DNA of 64,000 nt from Glaciecola sp. KUL10. GTDB taxonomy: Bacteria; Pseudomonadota; Gammaproteobacteria; Enterobacterales; Alteromonadaceae. The notes under the pieces were generated by a model, which saw only the letters and a list, made by a program, of their open reading frames with translations, had not been told where the DNA came from and ran no database searches. Below are positions 8,782-17,896 of this stretch, in pieces. The first letter of the stretch is position 1. Each line of letters starts with the position of its first letter. The DNA is taken from NCBI RefSeq assembly GCF_003203515.1, contig NZ_BGNG01000012.1, positions 1-64,000 on the forward strand. Reading direction: 5' to 3'. The translations under genes were made by a program, and so were the position numbers.

Positions 8782-9480
8782 ATGTCTAGTTATGGTGAGC
8801 TCTTATTGGTAGAAGATGATGTTGCTTTGGCCCAATGGGTTAAAGAATTCTTAGAAAATGAAGGTTTTTCTGTTACTCATATCATTAATGGTGATGAAGT
8901 ACTGCCAACGTTGATTGACAAGAAATTTGACTTGGTACTTTTGGATCTAATGCTGCCTGGTTTAAATGGATTAGAAGTATGTAAGGAGATCAGAAGAATT
9001 AGCCAAATCCCAGTTATCATGCTCACCGCTAGAGCAGAGGAGATTGATGAAGTAATTGGGTTAGAAATTGGAGCAAATGATTATTTAGCAAAACCAGTTA
9101 AACCAAGAGTTTTACTAGCTAGATTGAAATCAGCATTACGTATAACCAATCTAAATAGCGCAACAGCCCAGAATGAGCTTATTTTTGGGGCCTTAAAAAT
9201 TCACAAGTCTTCAAAAAGAGTTATTTTCGATGGCGAAAGTATTAGTTTGACTAGTGGTCTATTTGATTTCCTTTGTCTTTTGGCTGAGAATGCTGGCGAG
9301 GTAGTTAGCAGAGAGAAAGTATTTCAAGAGCTTAAATCCCGTGAGTATGACGGGTTAGATCGCCGATTCGATGTAATGATATCGACACTAAGAAAGCACT
9401 TTAATGAAAACGATAGAGGTGAGGAGCGAATTAAAACAGTCTGGGGGAAAGGCTATTTGTTTGTTCCTGATGCTTGGTAG
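8782..9480 (+). CDS. OmpR-family response regulator, RstA-like
   Basis: This 232-residue protein has an N-terminal receiver domain with acidic pocket EDD (11-13), phospho-acceptor Asp55 (LLDLMLP), Thr in MLTAR and Lys in AKPVKP. Residues about 130-230 are a winged-helix trans_reg_C domain (SLTSGLFDFLCLLAENAGEVVSREK, RRFDVMISTLRKH, KTVWGKGYLF). It has a good ribosome-binding site (GAGGTG). It is in an operon with the MipA-like and DUF3019 genes and the kinase downstream, so it probably controls this operon. Confidence 0.88.
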   Translation: MSSYGELLLVEDDVALAQWVKEFLENEGFSVTHIINGDEVLPTLIDKKFDLVLLDLMLPGLNGLEVCKEIRRISQIPVIMLTARAEEIDEVIGLEIGANDYLAKPVKPRVLLARLKSALRITNLNSATAQNELIFGALKIHKSSKRVIFDGESISLTSGLFDFLCLLAENAGEVVSREKVFQELKSREYDGLDRRFDVMISTLRKHFNENDRGEERIKTVWGKGYLFVPDAW

Positions 9481-9516
9481 CCGAGTTGTTGACGACTAAC
9501 TATTTGTAATTGAATT

Positions 9517-10883
9517 ATGAATAAATTAATTCTTCACATTGTCATGACCGTAACTCTTTCTTTGTTTGGCTTTGGATGGTTGATAGATGAATTCGTTTAC
9601 AATTCGGAAAGTGTAGAATCTGAAGAAAACCACCCTCACCAGGTTTTATTAAATGGTTTTGTGAATCATTTAGGTAATGCATCGGCAGATACACTAATAA
9701 CAAGGGTTAAAACCCTTAGCGTACAATTCAACGTAAATTTAGTGTTAGAACGCAGGGAAGATTTTGCCTTTGAAAAGGATGTGTTTGATGAGCTTGACAC
9801 TTTGGGTCTTCAGCTTGCTTCAGAGCATGGATTGTATTACTTAAAGCCAATTCCAAAGCACCCTGAGTATTTACTTAAACTCACTGCAGCTAGAAACACC
9901 GAGGGCAATCGTTCACTCGAGTTAACTTTGACACTTTTATTATATTTTGGAGTCAGCGTCGCGGTGGTTCTCTGGATGTATCCACTAATAAAGCGACTAA
10001 AAAAACTAACAAGTGCAGCTAATAAATTTGGTAAAGGAAATTTGTCTGCACGAGTCGTACCAGCAAAACTCTCTCAGATTAATGTATTAGAAGAAAGTTT
10101 TAATAAAATGGCGTCTCAAATTGAACATTTGATTGAAGAAAATAGACTACTTGCTAACAGCCTTTCTCATGATTTGAGAACACCAGTTGCTTGTTTCCGT
10201 TTTGCTTTGGACGCATGCTTAGATGAACCAGATGTAGAAAGGAAGAACGAATATTTAATGCGGATGGAGAAAGATGTCGAGAATATCGAGGGTATGTTAA
10301 AAGCATTTCTCGATTATGCGAGTATGGAGCGACAAGGAATGCAGTTGGTCTTTCGACTAACCAATATGATAGGCTTTCTGCAAACTGTCGTAAACGATTT
10401 ACAGCCTATTGCGAAAAAAAAGGGGTTAGGCTATGTTTAGTGTCAAGTGAGCAAGAAATAAATTCGTCTTTTGATAACGCATGGATGTATAGGGTATATC
10501 TCAACTTAATTACCAACGCAATCTCTTATGCTGATAGAGCGGTTATGGTTCTTCTGGTTAAAGAAAAGTCGAACTCTAAAGGTCAAACCAATGTCGTTTG
10601 TTACATCTGTGATGACGGGAGGGGGGTCGCTGAACACGATATGAAAAAAGTTTTTGACGCTTTTGTTAGATTAGACTCTAGTAGAAAGAGAAATGGTGAA
10701 AATTTTGGGCTAGGCTTGGCTATTGTAAAAAGAGTTATCGATTGGCACAGTTTTAAAGTGTCATTTTTACCTCGGGAAGAACATAAAACTATAAATTCAT
10801 TCTTATCACAGGGTGACATGCAGCTAAATGAACTTGGCGCTGTGGTAAGGCTAACCATTCCTGTTCTCGCTCGTCACATTTGA
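9517..10883 (+). pseudogene. sensor histidine kinase, RstB-like, frameshifted at an A8 run
   Basis: Two overlapping frames rebuild one kinase of about 455 residues. The first (9517-10440) carries an N-terminal membrane helix, a periplasmic domain, a second helix (about 135-155), HAMP and the dimerisation/phosphoacceptor helix with H-box SLSHDLRTP. The second (to 10883) carries the HATPase domain: N-box NLITNA, G1 DDGRGV and G2 GLGLAIV. The frames join at the A8 run near 10413-10420; a ninth A would give IAKKKGVRLCLV and full continuity. As written the protein loses its ATP-binding domain. It is the partner of the response regulator at 8782. Real inactivation and homopolymer miscall are both possible. 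Confidence 0.8.
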
Positions 10884-11236
10884 ACTAAGGTAATTAAAAG
10901 GTAGCGTAGCTAAAAAAATTTTTAATTTAATATAACGCCTCGCCAAATTGTCGCACTTGGATTTTAAATAGCAGATTAGCGGGGCTTTGTTATCTTAGTA
11001 GCCTATTATTTTTGGCCAGCTATGTGAATCCTAGTAGTCGATCGTTATTTCCTAGCTTACTTGTCCAAAGTTTCTTTTCTTTCTTAAAATGTTTAGTGTA
11101 CCCCTAGGACTAGGTTTTATCGCAAGTTTTTTTCATACCACACAAGGTTAGAGCCTTAAGTAATGTTCTTATCTGATAAATTCATATTTTATGTTTATTA
11201 AATACCGATAAAAGATATCCACAACGCAAAAAGCTT
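10884..11236. other. intergenic region
   Basis: No gene was recognised in the 350 bp between the kinase and the promoter of the serine hydrolase. It is AT-rich and includes a short CCTAG/CTAGG palindrome near 11103-11114 but no convincing terminator. Confidence 0.4.
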
Positions 11237-11297
11237 ACATATCTAATACAGACTTTATACAGTTATAAACAGAATTGCCGATACCTTCGATTATAAT
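11237..11297 (+). promoter_or_regulatory. phased ACA-type (LytTR-like) promoter of serine hydrolase 1
   Basis: Four elements starting ACA begin at 11237, 11248, 11259 and 11269, spaced 11, 11 and 10 bp. The last one (ACAGAA) occupies the -35 position, exactly 17 bp before a perfect TATAAT at 11292-11297. The poor -35 implies an activator. The same 11/11/10 spacing is found upstream of the paralog at 20623. Confidence 0.55.
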
Positions 11298-11328
11298 ACA
11301 TTAATATTAATGATATCAGGTGATTCAA

Positions 11329-12795
11329 ATGAATAAGCTAGTAATACTTCTTTCCCTCTCAATTTTACTCTCTGCTTGCGGCGGTTCGAGTTCTGATGAT
11401 GTGACGAGTCCAAATCCAGAACCAGAGCCTAATCCGTTTGCACAACTAACATCTGTGATTGAGCAAGACTTATCTGGAAATGATGCTGCCGCTGTTTCAG
11501 TTGCAATATATAAGGAAGGCGAAATCGTATTTGCAGAAGCTTTTGGCGAAAAGATAAAGGGCCAAGGTGAGCCAGTAACATCAAATACTCTTTTCCAACT
11601 GGGCTCAACAACAAAAATGTTTACTGCTGTTGCTGTTCTGCAACTCATCCAGCAAGATCTAATCGCGCTAGATGATAAGCTAACTAACGTTGTGCCTCAG
11701 ATTCAATATCCAAGTGATCAAGCACTTGACTGGCAGGAAATAGAAATAGAACATTTACTTACTCACCAGAGCGGTTTGCGTGATTCATCAATGCAAGATG
11801 AAGGAGATTTGGTAAATCATATGCAAACGGAATATCCACGAGATTTTCTCCAACTAAATCCTCCAGGTTTCTTTCATAATTATAGCAATCCAAATTGGTC
11901 GTATCTTGGAGCAATTATTGAGCAATTAACTCAAGAAAAATATGATGATTACGTTCATCAGAATATTTTTGCTAAATTGGAGATGAATAGAAGTTTTATT
12001 GGACGTGAAGATGCTGTTTCGGATGGAGATTATGCATTAGGATTTCAAGTGTTAGACCCAAACCAAGGAGGTTCATTTAATACACAAATTAGCCAAATGC
12101 CAAAATCTACAATTGGACATGCAGCAGGCACTGAAACATGGTCAACACCTAGTCAGCAGTTAAAGATGGCAGATTTTCTTCTTAATGGTGACCCAAGTCT
12201 CTTGAGCGATCCTCTTAGAGCACAAATTACATCCGCTCAAGTAAGTGAGGATTTTGCTGGCTTGCCTTTCAATTATGGGTACGGTATCTATGTAAATGAT
12301 GGTTTTCAACTTGGAAATGATTGGTATCCCCTTAAAAATTGGAATCATGGTGGTAACACATTCTCCTATACTAATGTATTTTATGTATTTCCTGAGCTTG
12401 ATATCGCTATTTCTATCATGAGCAGTGGCGCATTTAATAATTTTGAGCCAACACTGTTAGCTGCGCTTGGTTCGGTGACCACGCTTCCCGAATCACAAGC
12501 GCTTCCGGTTATTCAGAGTGATTCTACTCAATATGATAGGCACGTGGGGACATACTCTAGCAATAACTTCACATTTATCATTAGTAAAGACGGTAACGAC
12601 TTATTGATTTTCATCCCAGAATTGGAAGCCGGTAACATACCTTATGAACCCAAACTTGAGCACTATGGTGATGATACTTTTTTTGCAAATATTGGTGGAG
12701 AAATCAGCGATTTGACTTTCATCCAAATCGAAGAGGGTGGTGAATCTGTATTTATACGAAATAGAGAACTTGTAGCTATTAAAGACGGTTTCTAG
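11329..12795 (+). CDS. exported serine hydrolase lipoprotein, beta-lactamase/S12 family (paralog 1)
   Basis: The ATG at 11329 has AGGTG 7 nt upstream and is preferred over the GTG at 11320. The 488-residue protein has a lipobox LSAC (Cys17), a GGSSSDD linker and a Beta-lactamase (PF00144) domain. The nucleophile motif is STTK (Ser93, Lys96), the Tyr motif is YSN in NYSNPNWSYLG, and HGGNT stands for the third motif. A C-terminal domain of about 100 residues follows, as in DD-peptidase- or esterase-like members. It shares most of its sequence with the minus-strand gene at 19163-20623. Outer-membrane or surface attachment is likely. The substrate (ester, D-amino peptide or beta-lactam) cannot be told from sequence; true beta-lactamase activity is unlikely given family breadth. 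Confidence 0.85.
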   Translation: MNKLVILLSLSILLSACGGSSSDDVTSPNPEPEPNPFAQLTSVIEQDLSGNDAAAVSVAIYKEGEIVFAEAFGEKIKGQGEPVTSNTLFQLGSTTKMFTAVAVLQLIQQDLIALDDKLTNVVPQIQYPSDQALDWQEIEIEHLLTHQSGLRDSSMQDEGDLVNHMQTEYPRDFLQLNPPGFFHNYSNPNWSYLGAIIEQLTQEKYDDYVHQNIFAKLEMNRSFIGREDAVSDGDYALGFQVLDPNQGGSFNTQISQMPKSTIGHAAGTETWSTPSQQLKMADFLLNGDPSLLSDPLRAQITSAQVSEDFAGLPFNYGYGIYVNDGFQLGNDWYPLKNWNHGGNTFSYTNVFYVFPELDIAISIMSSGAFNNFEPTLLAALGSVTTLPESQALPVIQSDSTQYDRHVGTYSSNNFTFIISKDGNDLLIFIPELEAGNIPYEPKLEHYGDDTFFANIGGEISDLTFIQIEEGGESVFIRNRELVAIKDGF

Positions 12796-12836
12796 TTTCT
12801 TGCATATAATAAGGTGATACCCAAATTAGATTTAAT

Positions 12837-12869
12837 CTATCGGTTTGTTCAAAAGAGCCGATAGTTTTT
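12837..12869 (+). terminator. intrinsic terminator after serine hydrolase 1
   Basis: CTATCGG (12837-12843) pairs perfectly with CCGATAG (12858-12864), followed directly by TTTTT. It lies about 40 bp after the stop codon. Confidence 0.7.
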
Positions 12870-12983
12870 CAGTTTAGCGAGAACGAAATTGATAAGTAAA
12901 ACCTATTTTCAACTTCAGGTTTACTTTTCAAACATTGACCAATCCCCCGAGATTAGTACCAATCCACTGATGTTATATTTATA

Positions 12984-13512
12984 TTATGCTGGCTGTTTCG
13001 CAAACTCAACTGGCGACATAAAACTAAGCGAACTATGAGATCGAATATTGTTGTAGTGTTCTCGCGATATCTCTATTTCGTAACTCGCTTCGTCCAGGGT
13101 CATGAACCAATACTGGTTTAAGCATTCATTTCTAAATTTGTCATTTAAACTTTCAATAAATGCGTTTTGTATTGGTTTGCCCGGTTGAATACAACTCAGC
13201 TTCAAGTCGCTTTGCTTGCTCTAAGAGAACATAGATTTACTGGAGTAATCAGTGCGATTGTCAAAAACAACTGAGTTAGCCTTGCCACTTAGCTCAATCA
13301 TTTGGTCGAGAAAACGCGCTTCCATCGCACCATTAATTGAAACGGCTTTTAATTGGCCCACCATCTCTCGAGTAAAATCATCTATAATGTTTGATACCCT
13401 GAAGCGTCTTCCGCTGCCTAACAGTATTTTTTCAATCACTTAAAACCATGTTTCCACCTTTTCGTGGAATCCACATTTTTCTCGGGGAACTTATCCGATA
13501 ACCTCTTTGAGG
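12984..13512 (-). mobile_element. decayed IS3-family transposase (OrfB) fragment
   Basis: Minus-strand pieces line up with the C-terminal half of an IS3-family OrfB integrase. From the right there is a segment equal to the RW(S)MDF region (KRWKHGF, about 13446), then FRVSNIIDDFTRE carrying the first catalytic Asp region. Next comes VVFDNRTDYSSK, where the family has DNG, then IQPGKPIQNAFIESLNDKFRNECLN with the catalytic Glu, and HSSLSFMSPVEFA. The frame changes near 13440, and an in-frame TAG at 13221-13223 replaces what is usually Trp (MFS-stop-SKQ). No OrfA, N-terminus or terminal repeats remain. It abuts the promoter of the TonB receptor and cannot transpose. Confidence 0.85.
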
Positions 13513-13522
13513 GTACAAGCAT

Positions 13523-13554
13523 CATGTATACATGCAATGTATCAGGAATACATT
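13523..13554. promoter_or_regulatory. tandem palindromes before TonB receptor gene
   Basis: CATGTATACATG (13523-13534) is a perfect 12-bp palindrome. It is followed at once by AATGTAT-N5-ATACATT (13536-13554), with perfect 7-bp arms. They lie 25-55 bp before the receptor start codon and look like binding sites for a dimeric regulator or a structured leader. Confidence 0.4.
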
Positions 13555-13577
13555 TCCAAAATAAAAAGAGGTTTAAA

Positions 13578-16505
13578 ATGCACGTCCATAATAAAATAAC
13601 AACGGCAGTTAAATTTGCCCTTATGTCAACTATAGGAAGCATGACTATTGCTGGACAAGCAATAGCTCAGGAAACAGTAACAGATGAGATTGTTGAACGC
13701 ATCTCTGTTACAGGCTCTAGTATTAAAAGAACTGATATCGAAGGAGCGTTACCGGTTACAACGCTCACACAGGCAGACATTGTTAGATCAGGCGTTACAT
13801 CTGTCCCAGATTTAATTCAACAATTGCCTTCCATGCAAGGTTTCACTGCTCCTTCACAAAGTGTTGGTGGCGGTGGTGGTGGTATAGCAACTGCCTCACT
13901 TCGAGGTATTGGAAGCGAATACACACTGGTACTATTGAACGGTCGCCGTCTTGCCGCCTCGGGTTCTGGAAGTTCAATTGATGTAAATACCATACCGCTT
14001 GCAGCTATAGAGCGCATCGAGATTCTGACCGATGGTGCTTCTGCACTTTACGGTGCTGACGCAATCGCCGGTGTGATCAACTTCATCCTTAGAAAAGACG
14101 TGCAAGAAACGACGGTTCAAGTTCGTTACGACAAACCTCAGGATACCGGCGGTGAAAATTTTAGTTTCAGTGTCACCACGGGTTTTGGTGATTTAAGCAG
14201 AGATGGTTTTAATATTTCTTTGTCTGCTTCTCGTGAAGATCAAACACAACTGCGAAGCGCAGACCGCGACTTTGCCAAAACTGGTTTCATTCCATTCAAT
14301 CACAACGGTGTCGATCTGATGTTCCTCGCTGCTTCACCAAACGCGATTCCTGGAAATGCTAGAGTCCGTTTCTGGCATCCTGATGGGCTAGACAGCAATG
14401 GAGATGGAACACCCGACCGCCTGACGGCAACATTCAATCCATATAGGTTTGCCAACGGCCAATGCGGTCCTAATAGCGCTCCTTCAAATAGCGCTACAGC
14501 GACATCACAGATTGAAAGGTGCTTATTTGATTTTACATCGACTCTAGAAATTTTGCCTGAGTTTGTCCGTGACAACATCATTTTGAACGGTACTGTAGAA
14601 TTAGGCGATTCTGCGGAGGCATACGGGACGATTAACTTCTCGAACTTTGATACCATTACACGAATTGCACCCTATCCGACTGGTAACTTCCTGCTCCCTA
14701 TTGATTCAGCATTGGTACAAAGCGAGGTACTTCCAAACTTACCCAGTAACGTACTTGGCTTCACACCACAGCAAATCATTGACAACATTTCGGATGTAGC
14801 GGCTGCTTGGCGTGTACTTCCTGGTGGTAATCGTACAAATGAATATGCTACCGATTCTCTCTGGGCTAACTTTGGTGTACGTGGTGAATTCGGCGAAGTA
14901 TCTTACGATATTTCAATTACTCATGCAGACAATGAGCGCAGCGATAATATTCTAACGGGATACCCCATTACTACTGATTTTGTGCCATTGGTATCATCAG
15001 GTGCCGTTAACGTATTTGCTGCCCCTGAGGACCTGACCGATGAAGAGCGTGCTGCGGTTCAAGCAACAATGTACAGCGGTCTGCGGCAAAAAACAGATAC
15101 TGGCTTAACTATGTTTGAAGGTTCATTTTCAGCGCCAGTATTCGAGTTGCCGGGTGGTGAAGTATACCTAGGTGGTGGCTTTGACTATCGTAAGATGACT
15201 TTTGAACAAACTGCATCAGACGCATATAGACAAGCAACAATCTTGTTCACGCGTCCACTTCCAGAATTTGAACTTGAGCGGACGTCATACGGTGCCTTCT
15301 TAGAAATGGTTGCACCAATTACTGATATCTTAGAAATCACTGGCTCTTTGCGTTACGACGACATTAGTGATATCGATGCCGCTGACACACTTTGGGGTGA
15401 CCTAGATGGTGACGGTGTTAACGACCCAACCAGAAACACTGGGGCACGCGGTATTGAAATGGACGATACAACGTTCAAATTAAGTTTGGCTTACCGACCA
15501 ACTGAAGAGTGGTTGATTAGAGCTTCTGCAGGTACTGGCTTCAAGGCACCGACTATGTTGCAAGTAGCAAGACCAAGAACTCCGTTTGGTGTCACCGGTA
15601 ACGTTTATGATTGTCCATTTACAGGTAGCGATCCATTAGCACAGTTCTGTTTGGATCCGCAGTCACAATATTCAGTAGTTAGCCAAGGTAATCAGGCGTT
15701 GCAACCAGAAGAATCACAACAATTTTCATTTGGCGTTGTATACGGTGGTGATGCTTTTGAATTCAGTATGGACTATTTCAACATTGAACTAAGCAACCAA
15801 GTATTGCCGGCAACCGAAGGTCAAATATTTGGCAACCCTCAACAGTTTCGTGATTTGTTTACTACAACGGTTAATCCTGGTACTGGAGAGCAAGTACTAA
15901 CGATGATTTCGGCCAGTGCTAACGTTGGTGAAGCCAATATTGAGGGTATTGATTACAGTGTGTCATTCTCTAATGAGTTTGGTTTTACTGAACTAACTAC
16001 CAATATTTCTGGTACTTACATGATTGAAAACGATTACCTGCGCACCGGCACTGGTACAGGAGATGTTGCGGCAATTTTTGATACCAGTCTTGGTCAGAAA
16101 GGCCCTGACGATAGTGTAGTTTTCAGGAATAGAATTCGTATTGTCAACACACTCGAACACGGTAATTTTGCTCACTCTGTAAACATAAACTATCAAAGCG
16201 GTTGGACTGATGAAAACTTCCCTGGTGGAGACTCAAGCATTCGTCTGGCATCTGATCTAAGTCAAGTCTATGATGGAGGCGTACAATTGGATATTCCTTC
16301 CTATACAACCGTTGACTATCTGACAACATATAACTTCGATGAGTTGGTAAAAAATCTGGATGTTACCCTGGGTATTAACAACGTGTTTGATAAGGCACCT
16401 CCTCGTGCCTTCGGTGAGAACAGCGGACACCAAGAAGGGTTCGATCCTCGTTATTATGATGTTTTCGGCCGTATGTTTTACTTTAACGCAACGTACTCTT
16501 TTTAA
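13578..16505 (+). CDS. TonB-dependent outer membrane receptor
   Basis: The ATG at 13578 (AGAGG 7 nt upstream) gives 975 residues. An earlier in-frame start at 13464 lies within the IS relic and is rejected. A signal peptide (about 1-30, ending AGQAIAQ) is followed by a TonB-box-like ERISVTGS. The plug domain follows, with ADIVRSGVTSVPDLIQQLPS, a glycine run, ASLRGIGSEYTLVLLNGRR and IERIEILTDGASALYGADAIAGVINFI. The rest is a 22-strand-type barrel ending in the terminal aromatic signature (FYFNATYSF). Calcium-site-like DxDGDGxND segments (DLDGDGVND, DSNGDGTPD) occur in loops. It probably imports a peptide, siderophore or oligosaccharide; its location in the exported-hydrolase island makes peptides or related products a reasonable guess. 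Confidence 0.9.
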   Translation: MHVHNKITTAVKFALMSTIGSMTIAGQAIAQETVTDEIVERISVTGSSIKRTDIEGALPVTTLTQADIVRSGVTSVPDLIQQLPSMQGFTAPSQSVGGGGGGIATASLRGIGSEYTLVLLNGRRLAASGSGSSIDVNTIPLAAIERIEILTDGASALYGADAIAGVINFILRKDVQETTVQVRYDKPQDTGGENFSFSVTTGFGDLSRDGFNISLSASREDQTQLRSADRDFAKTGFIPFNHNGVDLMFLAASPNAIPGNARVRFWHPDGLDSNGDGTPDRLTATFNPYRFANGQCGPNSAPSNSATATSQIERCLFDFTSTLEILPEFVRDNIILNGTVELGDSAEAYGTINFSNFDTITRIAPYPTGNFLLPIDSALVQSEVLPNLPSNVLGFTPQQIIDNISDVAAAWRVLPGGNRTNEYATDSLWANFGVRGEFGEVSYDISITHADNERSDNILTGYPITTDFVPLVSSGAVNVFAAPEDLTDEERAAVQATMYSGLRQKTDTGLTMFEGSFSAPVFELPGGEVYLGGGFDYRKMTFEQTASDAYRQATILFTRPLPEFELERTSYGAFLEMVAPITDILEITGSLRYDDISDIDAADTLWGDLDGDGVNDPTRNTGARGIEMDDTTFKLSLAYRPTEEWLIRASAGTGFKAPTMLQVARPRTPFGVTGNVYDCPFTGSDPLAQFCLDPQSQYSVVSQGNQALQPEESQQFSFGVVYGGDAFEFSMDYFNIELSNQVLPATEGQIFGNPQQFRDLFTTTVNPGTGEQVLTMISASANVGEANIEGIDYSVSFSNEFGFTELTTNISGTYMIENDYLRTGTGTGDVAAIFDTSLGQKGPDDSVVFRNRIRIVNTLEHGNFAHSVNINYQSGWTDENFPGGDSSIRLASDLSQVYDGGVQLDIPSYTTVDYLTTYNFDELVKNLDVTLGINNVFDKAPPRAFGENSGHQEGFDPRYYDVFGRMFYFNATYSF

Positions 16506-16566
16506 GCTGTTTCTGTATAAGTTGCAATTTTAGTTGAAAAGGATTTCAAGTGTAGAAGTAAATCAC

Positions 16567-16602
16567 AAAAAGCCGATGAACTTTGTTCATCGGCTTTTTT
16601 TT
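16567..16602 (+). terminator. strong intrinsic terminator of the TonB receptor gene
   Basis: AAAAGCCGATGAAC and GTTCATCGGCTTTT form a perfect stem with a 3-nt loop, followed by a T8 run. It lies about 60 bp after the stop codon and probably works in both directions because of the A-run. Confidence 0.9.
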
Positions 16603-16814
16603 CGCTCTACCGTTTTAGCTGAGTTGCTAAGTAAGTATTAAATAATTTGCATGTTCACTACATCATCATTGCAAACCGTTGATAATTCAATTACGACCAA
16701 TCTGATGCGGGATGTTTGTCTTGGAAAAAGACGATGGGAAATTAACCTGTAATTCACGTCACGAATCATTCACGTCGTAACATTTAGGTTTCATTCAGTT
16801 CATCGAAGACGTAC
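16603..16814. other. intergenic region with a direct repeat
   Basis: No gene is seen. The 8-mer TTCACGTC occurs at 16753-16760 and 16769-16776, a 16-bp period, about 45 bp before the candidate small RNA. It may be a regulator site for that transcript. Confidence 0.35.
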
Positions 16815-16925
16815 ATTATATAGGCAGGTTTTGTAATCCTGCATAGCACAATGTCTCCCTAGACACAACGTGCTGTCCCACTAGAAAGATGGGGCAATGG
16901 ATGCTCCATCTTTCGATTTTATTTT
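16815..16925 (+). ncRNA. candidate small structured RNA with its own terminator
   Basis: Three consecutive stems lie in a region without any ORF. The first is GCAGG/CCTGC (16824-16828 with 16838-16842). The second is AGCAC/GTGCT (16845-16849 with 16870-16874), enclosing GTCT-ccct-AGAC. The third is a 12-bp stem GAAAGATGGGGC/GCTCCATCTTTC (16884-16914, one G-U pair) followed by GATTTTATTTT. The last is a typical intrinsic terminator, yet no gene ends before it. A promoter-like TACATT lies at 16812-16817. No known RNA family was recognised, so this is an inference from structure and position. The strand is set by the U-tract. Confidence 0.45.
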
Positions 16926-17089
16926 AATCATAAAAGCTCCTCACCTGATAGCCACAACAAATTAAATTCCATAAAATAAATTACCGTTGCTCAGAAGTTA
17001 ATCGGCAAATGGAGTACAACAATAGTGCTATGTTTTTTATCATACTTGCGTTTTATCGTAACGATTGATTGAAGCCTATGCAGTGATGA

Positions 17090-17850
17090 CACCTATCACT
17101 GTAATTGAAGTAAGTCACACAATGACCTACGATTGTCGATAGTTTTGTTCGCAGCTGATCGCAGCGCATACCACAATATCTTCCATATTTTGTTTTTTAA
17201 GAAACTGCGCCAGTCTAAAAAATTATAGAATACCTCGGTTTTATGCACGAGCATCCTTTGTTTCAGTTTGCATCGATACAACGCCTTATTCACCAAGTCT
17301 CCAGTTGGTTTCGTTTCATTGTTTAGCCGATGACTTTAAGAAAGAATAAACAGATGAAGGCCGTCAGGTACAACCTCCCCTAGTGAGTTTGGCTATAAGT
17401 GAATTCAGAGTCCATTTGCAAGGCATTCAAAATAATGAATTGATACAATATTGAATAACGCCTCGTGGCTCACCATGGTTGTGTTAGCAGCATCAAACTT
17501 GATAATGGACTCTTACTCAAGTCTACTTTTATTCCCCTTACTCATGGCATAAACATAACAGGGGGACAGCTAATTCTATATGAAACTGATACTAGTTCAG
17601 TCTTTTTCAATGCGTGCTCGAACTCTTACTTGAGAACTGTGTAAACAACATGTTAGTAGACTTCTGGGGTATGATGTAATTTTGCCATTGAACTAAATCT
17701 TTCGAGGTTATAAGGCTCCAACAGGTCAAGTGTAGAAATTAGCTGACAACCGATGGCTCTGGGACTGGTGTCGTTGCTCAGTGTTGCTAGTCTATCCACT
17801 TGGAACTAAAATTCTTCCGGGTAACGTTGATCGCTTACATATTTAATTTC
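17090..17850 (-). mobile_element. heavily decayed IS3-family element
   Basis: Read on the minus strand with several frame changes, pieces match an IS3-type element in the right order. Near 17845 QRYPEEF resembles the OrfA start (RYPEEFK). Around 17395-17330 GRLYLTAFICLFFLKVIG with a stop in place of Trp resembles [20 protein letters not shown]. At 17300-17210 GDLVNKAL, RMLVH and LDWRSFLK match the KPKQ-MLVH-DQG-SLDWRSFL stretch of OrfB. Many stops and shifts and large losses are present, and no terminal repeats were found. It is clearly inactive and of a different type from the relic at 12984. The boundaries are approximate. Confidence 0.6.
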
Positions 17851-17896
17851 CAGAGCGATTCAAGTACGTCGGTTGTTTGGGCTCGAATATTGTGGC

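Noticed and set aside
13464-13577. N-terminal extension of the TonB receptor
   Set aside because: The extra residues lie in IS-relic and promoter sequence; the ATG at 13578 has a ribosome-binding site and a normal signal peptide.
13436-13642. A 68-codon minus-strand frame over the TonB receptor start
   Set aside because: Only its end (KRWKHGF) has meaning, as IS3 debris; the rest is antisense to the receptor leader and signal peptide.
17096-17296. A 66-codon minus-strand reading frame as a gene
   Set aside because: Its middle part matches decayed IS3 OrfB sequence (RMLVH, LDWRSFLK) and the remainder is out of frame, so it is part of a relic.
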